Below, piece after piece: positions 1-10,249 of a DNA stretch of 64,000 nucleotides. The notes beneath the pieces were generated by a model, which made no database searches, was not told the origin of the DNA, and worked only from the letters and a program-made list of their open reading frames with translations. The stretch spans positions 544,274,358 through 544,338,357 of the forward strand of contig NC_135497.1 of the NCBI RefSeq assembly GCF_052857255.1. Reading direction: 5' to 3'. The stretch is from Amblyomma americanum. Its lineage: Eukaryota > Arthropoda > Arachnida > Ixodida > Ixodidae. Position 1 is the first letter of the stretch; each line of letters starts with the position of its first letter. Made by a program: the position numbers and the translations under genes.

Positions 1-224
1 TAGACGCGCTGGGTGAGACTAGCACAAACCAACCACGATACACCAAGTGCTATGGATCCCAAATAATGACCCTCTTTACTGTCTCCGATTTCCCGCATGG
101 CGCATCCTCGCTGCGCCCCTCCTTTCTTTCGAAACCGACCGGCTCAGGTAGCCGATGGTGGCGGCGCATTTCGACGCCTTCGTGTCCCCGCTAGCATGCA
201 GCGCAGCGCAGACACCCAGGTGAA

Positions 225-415
225 AATTTTCTATCTGGTTTCCAACTGGTTTCCAACTGGTCCCAGTCCATCTGGTTTAAGGAACACATTTCCACTTGCA
301 TCTGGGATTGCAACTGGTTCCAGTTTGAAATCCCAGATGCAACTGGGACCAGTTGAAAACCCCGATGCAACTGGTACCACTTGCAATCCCAGATGCAACT
401 GGGATCTGCTCCATC
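225..415. repeat. AACTGG-rich minisatellite, array A
   Basis: Short degenerate units built on the palindrome-like core AACTGGGACCAGTT (also TTTCCAACTGG) repeat across this stretch. It begins just after the junction sequence CCCAGGTGAAAATTTTC. The same array type occurs at 12503-12850 in the opposite orientation, with the matching junction at its far end. No coding role is apparent; open frames here result from the repeat. Confidence 0.75.
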
Positions 416-419
416 CCTG

Positions 420-900
420 TCGCAGATGTTCAGATCGGGGCATCGGGGCGTCCAAGCACTCCAGCTAGCTCAAATACACTTGAGAAAGCGAGTACATGGA
501 CATCACAGGAGCCCATAACACTGCAGATGACACTTGGGAGCATGAACAATGTTTATTCCGCTTTGCGTCGTTGTGCTTTGATGCAATCATGAATTTTTTC
601 GCTCAGAATATTTGTAAGGTTTGAAACCGCTGCAGTGGCGTCTATTCCTTTCTGTTGAGAACAGTAGGTCAGGATTGGTGCAAAAGAAAACAGAATTTTT
701 AATTTTTTTGCAGGCGACCATAGGCTTGTACATCCCGCGGGGCAATATACATTGATAGTAATTCGGCGGCAGTCAGGATAAATTTAAGTTAACCCACTAG
801 AGAGCACTTTCACATTCACTGACATCACACAGCACAAAGACTCACGCGTCGCATGCATCTAAATGCAGCTGTTATTCAATCCTGCATCCTACCTTCCAGC
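420..900. other. Unassigned, AT-leaning intergenic DNA
   Basis: I see no convincing coding frame, RNA gene or repeat here. Confidence 0.5.
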
Positions 901-1131
901 CGCCATGGTGGCCGAGTGGTTATGGCGCTCGACTGCCGGCCCGAGAGATGCGGGTTCGATCCCAGCAGCGGCGGTAGAATTTCGATGGAGCCCAAAATTT
1001 AGAGGCCCGTGTGCTGTGCGATGTCAGTGCATGTAAAAGAACCCCAGGTGGTCGAAATTTCCGGAGCCCTTCACTACGGCATCCCTCATAGCCTGAGTCG
1101 CTTTGGGACAATAAACCCCCGTAAACCAAAC
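901..1131 (+). mobile_element. tRNA-derived SINE (Ruka-type), complete head and body
   Basis: The head has an A-box-like TGGCCGAGTGGTTA and a B-box-like GGTTCGATCCC, as in Leu/Ser-type tRNAs. The body contains GTGCTGTGCGATGTCAGTGCATG and the segment GGTGGTCGAAATTTCCGGAG, also found in the other SINE copies here (17392-17607, 31065-31358). The end is near GTAAACCAAACC. Ixodid ticks carry such SINEs (Ruka family). It would be transcribed by RNA polymerase III and depend on a LINE for movement. Confidence 0.85.
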
Positions 1132-1988
1132 CTGTCCTACCTTCCAGAATAGCCACTTTTTCGGGGGTCAGTGCTGGCTTTGGGAGACCCCCCATATGTT
1201 TTTCCGGGGTGCAACTACACCCTTTACGCTCCGTGCAGCCAGCCCTGCCTGCGTCCACACTGCCTGTGCAGTCTCTTTTACCACAAGGCTTGGCTTGCAT
1301 GCGTCAAAATTCTTTTTGCCTGTACTACAGTCAAAAAAATTTCCTTCTACGGGTGGAACTGTAAATAGAACAGCACAATTACACAGAATGGCAATCAAAG
1401 GATGCAATAGTTGTTTCTAAGAGTAATTTAGCCAAGTGAACAAAATGCAGGGAGGCACACGAAGTGAGCATTCATAAAAAGGGTTTTACAAGAGAGTGCA
1501 CATGCACTCACCCCTTGATATGCTTAAGAAGGGCTGAAAATTAGCAGATGCACATCTTAGTCTCTGCTGAAAATCACTACTGCAGGTATTAAGAAAATAT
1601 CTGCAACGGCAGTTCATGACATGCATACAATACTGAATTCTTTTCCATTGCCTGTATACAATTTAGAGATCAAAGACTCACAGAGCCGTCACGAGTAACT
1701 GAGGTTCACTAGGCCTTGATGTTCTGAAATGAGTTAAAACTAAATTGTGAATTGTGCTCTGCAAGTTTATATACATCTTGCACAGCACAATTCATTGCTT
1801 CCAGTTTTTAAGTCTATATATAAAATAGAATAGTAGTGAAATTGTTGGACACGTAACTGTGGGATCAGATCAGATGTCTTTCTTATGCCCTTATCCACTG
1901 TTTAGCACCGCACTACGTTTGAAAGTATGACTTGGCTTCAAAAAAGCGCTAATAGAAGTCCTTATAGTGTGAATCAAACTGAACTTAC
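1132..1988. other. No recognised gene
   Basis: AT-rich sequence without a recognisable domain. The part from about 1909 resembles the upstream part of the tandem unit beginning near 2131, so the module array that follows probably starts here. Confidence 0.4.
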
Positions 1989-2022
1989 CAGGTGCCTATG
2001 GTTCACTGAGTTGTTGGCTAGG
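1989..2022 (-). other. Exon-like module A (decayed)
   Basis: On the minus strand a 34-nt segment lies between an acceptor (TTCTGTTTATACAG) and a donor (GTAAGTTCAG). It resembles module B (both begin CC.AGCCAAC) but is not a multiple of three and reads into a stop in the phase of the others. It is a member of the module series at 1989-2552 and looks degenerate. Confidence 0.35.
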
Positions 2023-2214
2023 CTGTATAAACAGAAAATGCAAAATGGTGTTCACAGAGTATACAACCTAGAATTTCCTAAAACGAAATGCATATACAGC
2101 ATGACAAGGTTATCATGAACCCACCATTTAGCCCCACACTACTGCTTTTGAAAACTGTGCAAGTATGACAGCTTCAACACAGCACTACTCAGTGTGAATC
2201 AAACTGTTACTTAC

Positions 2215-2250
2215 GAGGTGCAGACGGCTTACTGTGGGTAGTTGGCTGGG
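2215..2250 (-). other. Exon-like module B, 36 nt
   Basis: Minus-strand acceptor TTATGTTTGTACAG and donor GTAAGTAAC bound exactly 36 nt. In phase 1 it encodes a Q/P/T/S-rich peptide, QPTTHSKPSAP. The surrounding intron-like sequence is also shared with module A, so the duplication unit (about 226 nt) includes intron and exon. Calling it an exon is an inference from splice signals only. Confidence 0.4.
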
Positions 2251-2364
2251 CTGTACAAACATAAAATGAAAAACTCTGTTGATAGCGTGTACTAATACCC
2301 AGAATTTCCTGAAAGAAAATGCACACAGCAGGGCAAGTTTATTACGAATCAAAATGTGGCCTAC

Positions 2365-2409
2365 CTGCTGGAGATGATTTCGCCAATTCACCAAGCTGAC
2401 TTGGCTCGG
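2365..2409 (-). other. Exon-like module C, 45 nt
   Basis: Minus-strand acceptor ending TTTTTTTCCAG and donor GTAGGCC bound 45 nt. In phase 1 it reads EPSQLGELAKSSPA without a stop. It begins with the same CC.AGCCAA as modules A and B. Joining to module B would keep the phase. Confidence 0.4.
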
Positions 2410-2504
2410 CTGGAAAAAAATAAACTTGAATGCTCTGCAGAAGCTTTTAATTTTGGTCAGTAAATCGCTAAGTGCAAAGTGAATAGACAAAAGCAATGGC
2501 CTAC

Positions 2505-2552
2505 CTGTTGTAGGCAGATCTGCTTGCAGCTCTGGGAATGAAGCTTGAGATG
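2505..2552 (-). other. Exon-like module D, 48 nt
   Basis: Minus-strand acceptor CCTCTTCACAATAG and donor GTAGGCC bound 48 nt. In phase 1 it reads SQASFPELQADLPTT. It is the first module in minus-strand order, and its 5' phase matches the phase-1 donor of the exon at 5426-5618. I infer it may code for a disordered Ser/Pro/Thr linker; no family is recognised. Confidence 0.4.
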
Positions 2553-2614
2553 CTATTGTGAAGAGGAAATACAAAACTGAGCATTCCAAAGAAAGTGCAT
2601 GGTCACTATAATTA

Positions 2615-4018
2615 TAATCTTTCTTGTGATCTAAGCCTCATTTTGGAAATGTTTCATCACTTCGGTACCTCCCATGTTATCCGAGGCCAGGCTGCACTGT
2701 TAATAAAATCATATCTTTCGCAAAGAAAACAAGCAGTTAGCTTACATAATGTACTATCAGAGTTAAAACCTATATTTTCTGGCGTCCCTCAAGGCAGCGT
2801 GTTAGGCCCACTTCTTTTCAATATATTCCTTAATGACATTGTCAACATTAACAAAAATGCCAAATTCATCATATACGCTGACGACACGAGTATTTTTTTT
2901 TGCTGGGAAAAACATTCAGGATCTAATAGTGTCTTGCAATACAACAATGGTCACGCTGGAAAAATGGTCGAAATCTAATGATATGCGCGTGAATGAAAAG
3001 AAGACAAAAGCCGTAATATTTCGCCCGGTTTCAAAATAAGCCGGTTTCAATTCACAGTTATATTCTATATAATTCTCGACCTATGGAAATAGTTAATTAT
3101 TTTAAATGCCTTGGAGTTATATTTTCTTCAACCATGTCATGGGAACACCATGTAGCTCACGTTGTCAAACAACTGGCTAGAGTGGTGGGCATGATTGGTT
3201 GCACACGGCACATTCTTCCGACGTCACTCAAACTAAATCTTTATAACGCACTTTTTTATTCTCACGTAAATTATTGTCATCTTTTATGGGGAACTGCAAC
3301 ACATTCTTGTCTTCGCAAAATACACATGTTGCAGAAAAGGGCCCTTCGCTACGCCTTCAATGTTAGCTATGGGTCACCCAGCAAAGGTCTCTTTCTTGCA
3401 GCCGGTGTGGTCCAAATTTATGAATTATATCGATACCGGTTGAGCTTCTTACAAAACAGAAATAAAAAATGGTACCAACCATATTCGACGATTGGCAAAC
3501 TTGCAAGAGAAAACCACAAATTACCCTTTCAGACAACCCGAACAATGGACGGTGCCAACAGCACGCCTAAACTCCGGGCAAGAACGTTTGCAATTCACAC
3601 TACCTTCCCTTCTGAACGTTTATACATCTGCACATTTTGACTTATTCACCTGTACTCATAGGGTATTGCGTAGAATGTATATAGAAGGTAGCTACGAACA
3701 ATTTTCATCCTCAGCTGTGCCAAAATAAGTCTTTGCTTCTGTATCTCATATTTTATCCATGAGAGTGTGATATGTAATAACAATCTTTTTATCCCTGTGT
3801 TTACTCAGTATGCTTGAAGTGCTCTTGCGATGTATAGCATTACATTTTTGTTCTTTTGTTTCGTTTTATACGAAACCTGAAGTTTATTCGTTGTTTGTTT
3901 GTCTTCTGCTGTTGCCTGTAAAAATGCGGCTTTGTCAAGGTGTATTTTTTACAGCTTTTTCTGCAACTCCTCTGTCCATATAACTTTGAGGCAGAAATAA
4001 ATTTATTATTATTAATAT
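2615..4018 (+). mobile_element. CR1/L2-like LINE, 5'-truncated, frameshifted reverse transcriptase
   Basis: The element is a non-LTR retrotransposon 3' portion. Reverse transcriptase motifs are visible in order: LLIKSYLSQRKQAV, then SGVPQGSVLGPLLFN, then YADDTSIF (the catalytic YADD), then the thumb region GVIFSSTMSWEHHVAHV and YNALFYSHVNYCHLLWG. Frame changes occur near 2920, near 3040 and again near 3540, so no single open frame remains. The endonuclease and ORF1 are absent. A 3' untranslated region with AATAAATTTATTATT follows and ends in a short TTA-rich tail. It lies between module D and the candidate exons at 4508-5618, so it may be an intronic insertion. Confidence 0.85.
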
Positions 4019-4507
4019 TAACTATACATGATGCAGTGTCTAGAATTTACTACGTACAACAGCAGCTTTAATGATGCAAAGCCACCTCAGATATACAAAG
4101 ACTGCATGTAACATCATGGCCATCATCATGAAGCAACAAAAAGCACATTGCAAAATGACACCGCGAAAATGAAAGCTTACATATCTTAGTATAACCAAAT
4201 TTTCATATCTAAATTACCATAGCCTCCTTCTGGCACTGCTTCACTGGCTTTCTCTTTGTCCACTGTAGTGATACATATGATCAATTTGAGCGCTTGGCAC
4301 AACAAAGTATGAAACTAAATTGGCAAAGGCGAAAGGAAATAGATTTTTTCGAGCATACTGACGGGGGATGATTACTACGCACTGCTGACAGTGAAGATGC
4401 AGATGAATAGGTTGATGTAGAGAAAAAAATTTTCATGCGCATTTACAGTCGCCAATTCGGCTCACACACTTCAAATGCGATTTAAAAAACAGATATGCAC
4501 TAACGCC

Positions 4508-4702
4508 TTAGAATTTTAGCCTGCAGGATTGACTGTAGTTGGCACACTTGCTTTTGAAGAAATGAATTGTTGGCCTGGAGGTGCACAAATCTTTCCTTCC
4601 AGTATTTCTTTTTTTCTTTTCTTCCAGCACCTCCTCCTTGGCCACTAAGGACTCGTCCGAACCACTAGTGGTGCTTAAGGCTGTTGTCCATCTTTTCCGC
4701 TG
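4508..4702 (-). other. Possible exon with Lys/Glu-rich frame
   Basis: After a plausible acceptor (AACCTCCTATGCAG) the minus strand is open to a stop near 4508. The frame contains TTSGSDESLVAKEEVLEEKKK, an acidic-then-basic, probably disordered or coiled segment. Its phase does not join cleanly to the upstream candidates from the best acceptor, so either a weaker acceptor (GGACAACAG) is used or it is not an exon. Confidence 0.25.
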
Positions 4703-4770
4703 CATAGGAGGTTTTTACACATCATAAAAAGTTCAGTAGGCTTCCGCTGCACTGAGAAATGCTTACTTAC

Positions 4771-4858
4771 CTTTCCTTCGCTGTTCTTATGGACTTGTGC
4801 CACTTGTTTTTTAAGTATGGCAGTATGGCCTCATAGGCGTCCTTGCGTGCAAACGCCC
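4771..4858 (-). other. Possible exon ending in a strong donor
   Basis: On the minus strand the frame ending AFARKDAYEAILPYLKNKW runs to a consensus donor AAAG/GTAAGTAAG. A stop and an A-rich run lie just upstream, so the 5' boundary is uncertain. The peptide is helical-looking with alternating charges; no family is recognised. Confidence 0.25.
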
Positions 4859-5425
4859 GGTTATTTTTTTTTCACTTTTCCTGCCTGAAAAAGTTCCCAA
4901 TATATGTATTCACAATCAATGGCTGAGCTGACAGCATTTTGTAGATTATGGATGTACATATATATTCATTACACGTATAGTACAGTCGCGGGCAAAATAC
5001 GGATTGAGCATGCACGCTTCGGCGTTCAGCGTGACTGAAATAAAAATGTTGCCTGCATTTATATACAAAACGTAAAAGTAACTTTCCCATGCAATAAATA
5101 ATTTTCGCTGGTATATAATTAACGCGTAAGAATTGAATATGGCTCACCGCGCCGAAAAACAATATTGTGCACTGGTGCATTTTAGGTGGAATTCACGCAA
5201 CATCATGCATTTCTGCGCAAAAAAAAGGTGGTCCACGCAAACCACGCAGCTCTTTTTCGGCGCCATGTCAACGTCGCATGTCTCCTCGAAGTTTATTCGG
5301 GGCGCCGAAATTCTACTCGGCGCATCGCGCGCTTCTTGTTCAGTGCCTAAGAAAAATGCAGTAGAATATCATCAGCTCACCGAGTTGCGTATATTGTTCC
5401 GCAAAAATTATTTGTGCATGCTTAC
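4859..5425. other. Intron-like sequence
   Basis: No supported coding frame. If the exon at 5426-5618 is real, this is the start of its first intron on the minus strand. Confidence 0.35.
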
Positions 5426-5618
5426 CACCAAGCCAGATAATCTGTGCAGCGTAATCTCCGGTGTTTTCATAGTCAACCTCGTCGACCCAATCAACTGTAT
5501 AAATGGCCTTCTTGTCGAAGTCCATGTTGTCGACGGGGTGAAAGTCGACGATGTCATCAACACGAACAACGTGGCGACGATTGTCCCCGTCCACTAAAAA
5601 GCGTACCAGAGCGAACAT
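5426..5618 (-). CDS. First coding exon of a BEN-gene-like protein (MFALVRFL N-terminus)
   Basis: From ATG at 5618 the frame encodes about 64 residues beginning MFALVRFLVDGDNRRHVV, followed by VDDIVDFHP, a YTVDWVDEVD strand-like block and ENTGDYAAQI. From memory, arthropod BEN-domain genes often start with such an M(Y/F)ALVRFL...DFHP...GxY.AQI module; the BEN domain would be on a downstream exon and is not seen here. The exon ends with the donor GGTG/GTAAG at 5426, phase 1. An in-frame ATG 12 codons upstream (5654) exists, but the family-like start is the inner one. Whether the locus is functional is unknown. Confidence 0.55.
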
Positions 5619-5659
5619 CTCGTCTATATGAGCAAATCGCGGTAAATATGGCACAACTG

Positions 5660-6085
5660 CTCGCTACAGGTACAGAACACGAGCAACCCGCACGCAGGAT
5701 TGGAATGAAGCCTGCCTTGGATTGATGCGGTTGTTTAGCCAGCCGAATTGCCAAGATTCGGGCCGCGTTTGTGGCGCTAGTCCTTTTGGCACCACCGATC
5801 TCTACTGTTTTGCACAAATGAAAATGTAACCACAGTTCTAAAAATATTTAATGTATAACAAGAAGTTGCGTTACTGCTTTTCTTTCACCTCGAACAATAT
5901 ATGCAAATTTTATAAGAGCAAAAATTCAAAGCAAGCCAAATCCGCAGACGTCTCTTTCTGTTTTGAGGCGGTTGCCGTGAGCGGTGGTTCTCGAAGCGGG
6001 TGTAGTTTATTGACTTCCTCAGCAAAGTTGTGGCGTTGTTTGGTTGCCGTGATTGTAAAGTTTGTGCACATTTTACATCGTCGAA
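5660..6085. other. Spacer between divergent minus-strand exon and transposase
   Basis: No domain is recognised. It separates the minus-strand exon start from the plus-strand transposase start and could hold promoters for either; no motif is clear. Confidence 0.35.
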
Positions 6086-9000
6086 ATGTCCGAACTACCG
6101 AAGCGCCGTAAGCTGTACTTGGAGCCTTTGTTTCCTGGTATGGACCTTCCTAGAACGACGGAATACAGGTCGTCTTGTGCAAACAAAGACGCAGAACAGA
6201 ACTAACAAAGCGATTTCGACGACTCGCAAGAGGAGCGTGTTGCTGACGGCTTGTCAGAGGAGCTTGTTAACGACGTTGGCACGTGTGGCGGTTGGGCAGG
6301 CGGAAACAGCTATATAGAGGAATACAACCCAAAAGAGCAGGGCGGATGCACGTCGCCTCCTTTTTTCTGATTTTGCGGTGCAGGATATAGTAACATTAGC
6401 GATGGACTTCGCTGTCACGCACGCTCTCACGTGGACACAAGTGGAACACCTGATGAAGCTCATGGCTTTCATTTCAAAACGGCAGGACCTTCCGGATACT
6501 AAGTTTCTTTTCAAGAAGTTTGCTTTTATTTCGGAGTGAACCATTATTTTTCATTTTTATTGCCCGGACTGTACGCGCCTATTGGGTGAGTGTGAAGGGG
6601 ACCTGAAGACTAGGAATAAGCTGCAGCTAACATGTGTACTGTGAAAATGTTCATACTCAGCAGACACCCTGACAGCGCAGGGAAAATTATTTGTAAGTCT
6701 GCCCATAGAGCAACAGCTTAATGCAATTCTTTCTGCAGAAGAAGTTGCGAAGTCGCTGAAGATCTCTCTGCAAAAAATAGCCAGGCGCCGGAACGTTACC
6801 TCAAAATGTGACGTCACAGACGGGGATTTGTATTGCGAGCAGCGAAAAGAACGGTACTTGAATGACATGGACTTATCTATGAATGTGAACACCGAAAGTA
6901 GCCCTGTCTTCAACTCTTCCAAAGTTTCTATCTGGCCCATGCAACTCACTATTAACAAGCTGCCTCCTGTCCAACGACACAGAAATTCAAATGTTGCCAT
7001 CCTCTGGTATGGTACAGGCCATCCAGACATGACGCTGCTGCTGCAGGCATTTGTAAAACGAATGACATCTCTTTTCAAGACAGGTGTGAACTGAGAAGTT
7101 GATGGAGAGGTCTGTTATTCAAAGGTAAGGACAAGTTAATTGTAGAAAAATTATTAAGTGGTTTATATAGTTCTGTACATACACATTTTAAAGCAGAACT
7201 AAAGAAAATTACATTCGAATTCAGTGCGAATTGGCAGAAAAAAAACTGGAACAAAACATTGCTGTCTCTAATGCGGTTAATTGTTAAAGTTGTTCAGGGG
7301 ATCCTGCACTCTTGTTTTTACCTGTTATTGGCCAGTACTGTTTGAGTTACGCCCAACTTTCTTGATAGTGTACTTTACATTCTTTATGCATTCGCTCTGG
7401 GCTGCAAGCATGCAATGCAATGATTTTTGCTAACGTAGAAAGACTAGCTAGTTGGTTGTACGATGAACACATTTCTTTAGTGTGTTTAAATGAGATGGAC
7501 TTGCAGATTGACACACGCTGGACAGATGCATCGGTTGTGCATGTAAAAACTCTCTATTTTGTGTCTCATTTAAATGCAGTGAGAAATTGCACTGAAAATT
7601 GCTGTTATTTAAGCCATGAAACAACAAAACTACTTTTGCAGGCACAGCCTTTTGTGTACTGCATGACATCAGTTTGTTTTCTGCATTAATCTTGTATAGA
7701 ATGATTTTATGGTTTGCGTCATTGCTGCAGGTCTACTGTTTCAATGGTGCAGCCGAAGCTCCAGCTCGAGCACTGATGCAAAATATAGTCCAGTATAATA
7801 GATACTTCGAATGTGGCTGGTGCTTGCACCCTTGCAAGTCAGTTGGAGTTAAGAAAATATAATTCTATGCCATGTTTTAAAGCGTCTGTAGTTGCTCATT
7901 GCGTTTTCAGATATGTTCCTCACGTTAATTGTAGTGTGCTGCCTGTGCAGAACACAACTGCAATTTTTCTTTTCGGTCATGTTACTTGTTCTTTTTTGGT
8001 TGTTATACTTTTTCTTGTCTGAAATTTAAATGCCGCCTTGCTACAAAGCTAGCATTCTGAATTCTTTTTTATAGCGTCATTGATTGTCTCTGAGCATAAG
8101 GGGAGTTGGGAAGAAAAAAGAATGGAAAGAAAAGATTGGGTGGATGTTGAATGAAGGAGAAAAGGTGGGCCGATCAAATGAAGGCGAAGTGGGTGGCAGA
8201 GGAACGTATATGCGTAATTCTATTTCTTTATTCATTGCACATGCTGAAAGCATTTCACTTTAGAGGTCTTCATACATGTGCTCTTTTTTTGTTTACTTGA
8301 CAGGAACAGTCAAGTATCCTCTGAATGCAGTGCCTGCACGTGACAGAGCAAACGAGGGCATGCTGAAAGACATGACTGAGGCATATCGTACTGCTGAATA
8401 TGTTCGTGGTGTGAAAGGCCCATCCCCCATCATCAACCTGGCTTGATTCGATATTGTATGGAGCTTCAGCGTGGACTACATGCATGCTGTCCTGCTTCGT
8501 GTGACACGCCAGTTTATGGAGCTGTGGTTGCCAGATGTTTGTGCTGCGTACTATATAGGGTCACCATAGCTGCTAAAAGATATTGAGCGGTTGTGTAGCT
8601 CAAAGCCACCACAATGCATGACTCGTCTGCCTAGATTAGTCCAGCTACGAAAGTTCTGGAAGGTCGCTGAGTGGCAACATTGGTTGCTGTACTTTAGTTT
8701 GGTGAGCTTAGATGGCATCTTGCCACCTCAGTACTTCAAGAATTTCAGCCTTCTAGTAAAAAGAATATATCTCCTGTTTCAGAATGAGGTGTGTTCAAGC
8801 GATATTGATGACAGTACCGAATGCCTTGTCGAGTTTTTTGTTGTTGTTCAGTTGTTGCAGCAAGGGCCTTTATGGGCACATTCGTGCTTTGGCTTTGAGG
8901 GAGGTATAGGAAGGCTGAAGAAGCTGAAAACATCAGCAAAGTGTGTGGCCCACCAGGTGATGAACCGTGTGGTCATGGCTAAAAATGTAAATGCGTTGAA

Positions 9001-9491
9001 GGTAGCGGCAATCCTGAAATTCAAAATTTTTTACGCCATACAGTCGTGTTCAAGAAAGCGCCTGTAGCCCTTCTGGGCAAGCCAAAGGCTTTAGATGGGG
9101 CCCTCCTGAACTTAATCGAGAGCCAAGTTCTAGAGCAGATCACTGGCCCTGTCGTGGAACATGCAGAGTTCGTATCTCTGGGCATGCGTTTCACAGCGAG
9201 CAATACAAGAGACCAGACAAAACTGACTGTACAGCCATAGCAATGTCTGACAACGTGTGTGCAAAAATACAACACATTGTATTGGCTGACTGCAGTGACA
9301 GTAAGAGAGTTTTCATTGTATATAGGGACTATGTTGGCTCTCCTTGTTTTGGTGCTACCCACATCTTTAAAGTACAAAGGTGGGCTGCACTGAAGGTTAA
9401 AGACATTAATGTGAATGCTAGAGCATGTGTTTGGCTTGAATGCGAAGGCAGGTCCTATTTCTGCAGCCTTGTTAATCGTTTTGTCTTGTAG
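6086..9491 (+). pseudogene. Decayed CACTA/EnSpm-like (tnp2, Transposase_21-type) transposase with introns
   Basis: A plus-strand series of blocks matches, from memory, the tnp2-like transposases widespread in aquatic animals and ticks. In order: MSELPKRRKLYLEPLFPG at 6086; acidic linker; a Cys-pair block FHFYCPDCTRLL (about 6555); KLFVSLPIEQQLNAIL to SSPVFNSSKVSIWPMQL, NKLPPVQRHRN and LLLQAFVKRMTSLFK (6666-7085, ending at donor CAG/GTGTGA); EAPARALMQNIVQYN and CGWCLHPCKSVG (from acceptor at 7730); then KGPSPIINLA, SVDYMHAVLL, RLPRLVQLRKFWKVAEWQ, GPLWAHSCFGFEGG (8304 on); and a C-terminal block HIVLADCSDSKRVFIVYRDY to LVNRFVL. In-frame stops occur at 8444 and 8567, the usual TDGSPVF is TESSPVF, and a segment is lost before GPLWAHS. 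Terminal repeats were not found. It cannot encode an active enzyme. Confidence 0.75.
8068..8212 (-). mobile_element. Short 3' end of an RNase H-type LINE
   Basis: The stretch TATAGCGTCATTGATTG through GGAGAAAAGGTGGGCCGA matches the 3' end of the LINE at 10250-11110, including the shared tail next to TTTTTTATAGC. It is a heavily 5'-truncated copy inserted in the last intron of the transposase pseudogene. Confidence 0.65.
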
Positions 9492-9536
9492 GTTTGATCA
9501 GGGGAATTTTTTTTTGTTTTTGAGTTACCTTTGATG

Positions 9537-9766
9537 GCTTAATGGGTTTAATGTCCCAAAGCGACTTGGGTTATGAGGGGCACCGCAGCACAGGGCTTTG
9601 GATAATTTCGACAATTTGAGGTTTCTTAATTTGCACTGACATGATACAGCACACGGGCCTCTAGCATTTCGCCTTCTTAGAAATGCAACCACCACAGCCG
9701 GGATCAAAATTGCATCTTTCAGATCAGCAGCCTTGTACTGTAACCACTGATCTACCATGGTGGCTT
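9537..9766 (-). mobile_element. tRNA-derived SINE, diverged
   Basis: Read on the minus strand, a head CCACCATGGTAGATCAGTGG and a body with CCCGTGTGCTGTATCATGTCAG match the SINE at 901-1131. It is more diverged and has small gaps. It lies directly behind the transposase pseudogene. Confidence 0.75.
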
Positions 9767-9769
9767 TAA

Positions 9770-10082
9770 GATACTTATAGAAAGTGTTTCCAAGCAGTAA
9801 GAAGTGTTGAGGTACAGGCCTCAGGGCTGATGTTTGAAAGCTGTTGACACTCTGTTAACAGGTAATTTTGTTTTGCTGTAGATGTGGTTTCCTACAGTCA
9901 CTGAACTCTTCAGTGATTTTTGTGGAGATCTGAAATATCTACAGATTTTCCTGCTGTCTTACAAAATTGTTTCTTCATACTGTATTTTGCCTTGTAGCTT
10001 TTCTACTACACGCCTAATATTTCCCTGACTAATGGACTAATTATTCATTTGCATCCACTGAAGTGCAGTCATACATGCTGCA
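9770..10082. other. No recognised feature
   Basis: AT-rich sequence between two SINEs; nothing supported. Confidence 0.4.
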
Positions 10083-10215
10083 AAGGAAAGCTGTGCATCG
10101 TCCGCAGAAACTTTGTGGTTAAAAGTTCATCCTGGTATAGAGTTTGAACCCGGGACCACCGCTTCACCAGTTTCTGCACATTTTACCAAGTGCTGCACAG
10201 AGTGCACATTGTATG
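10083..10215 (-). mobile_element. tRNA-derived SINE of a second family
   Basis: On the minus strand a tRNA-like head runs from about 10210: GCACTTGGTAAAATGTGC in the A-box area, then CCCGGGTTCAAACTC as a B box. A body with CCAGGATGAACTTTTAACC follows, ending near the GCTTTCC flank. The head differs from the Ruka-type SINEs, so this is a separate lineage. Confidence 0.55.
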
Positions 10216-10249
10216 CCAGTTTTCACTTCGGAACAGGAGTTTCTTGATT

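Noticed and set aside
2185..2589. A 134-codon minus-strand open frame
   Set aside because: It reads straight through acceptors, donors and intron-like DNA of the module array; the duplicated units explain its apparent repeats.
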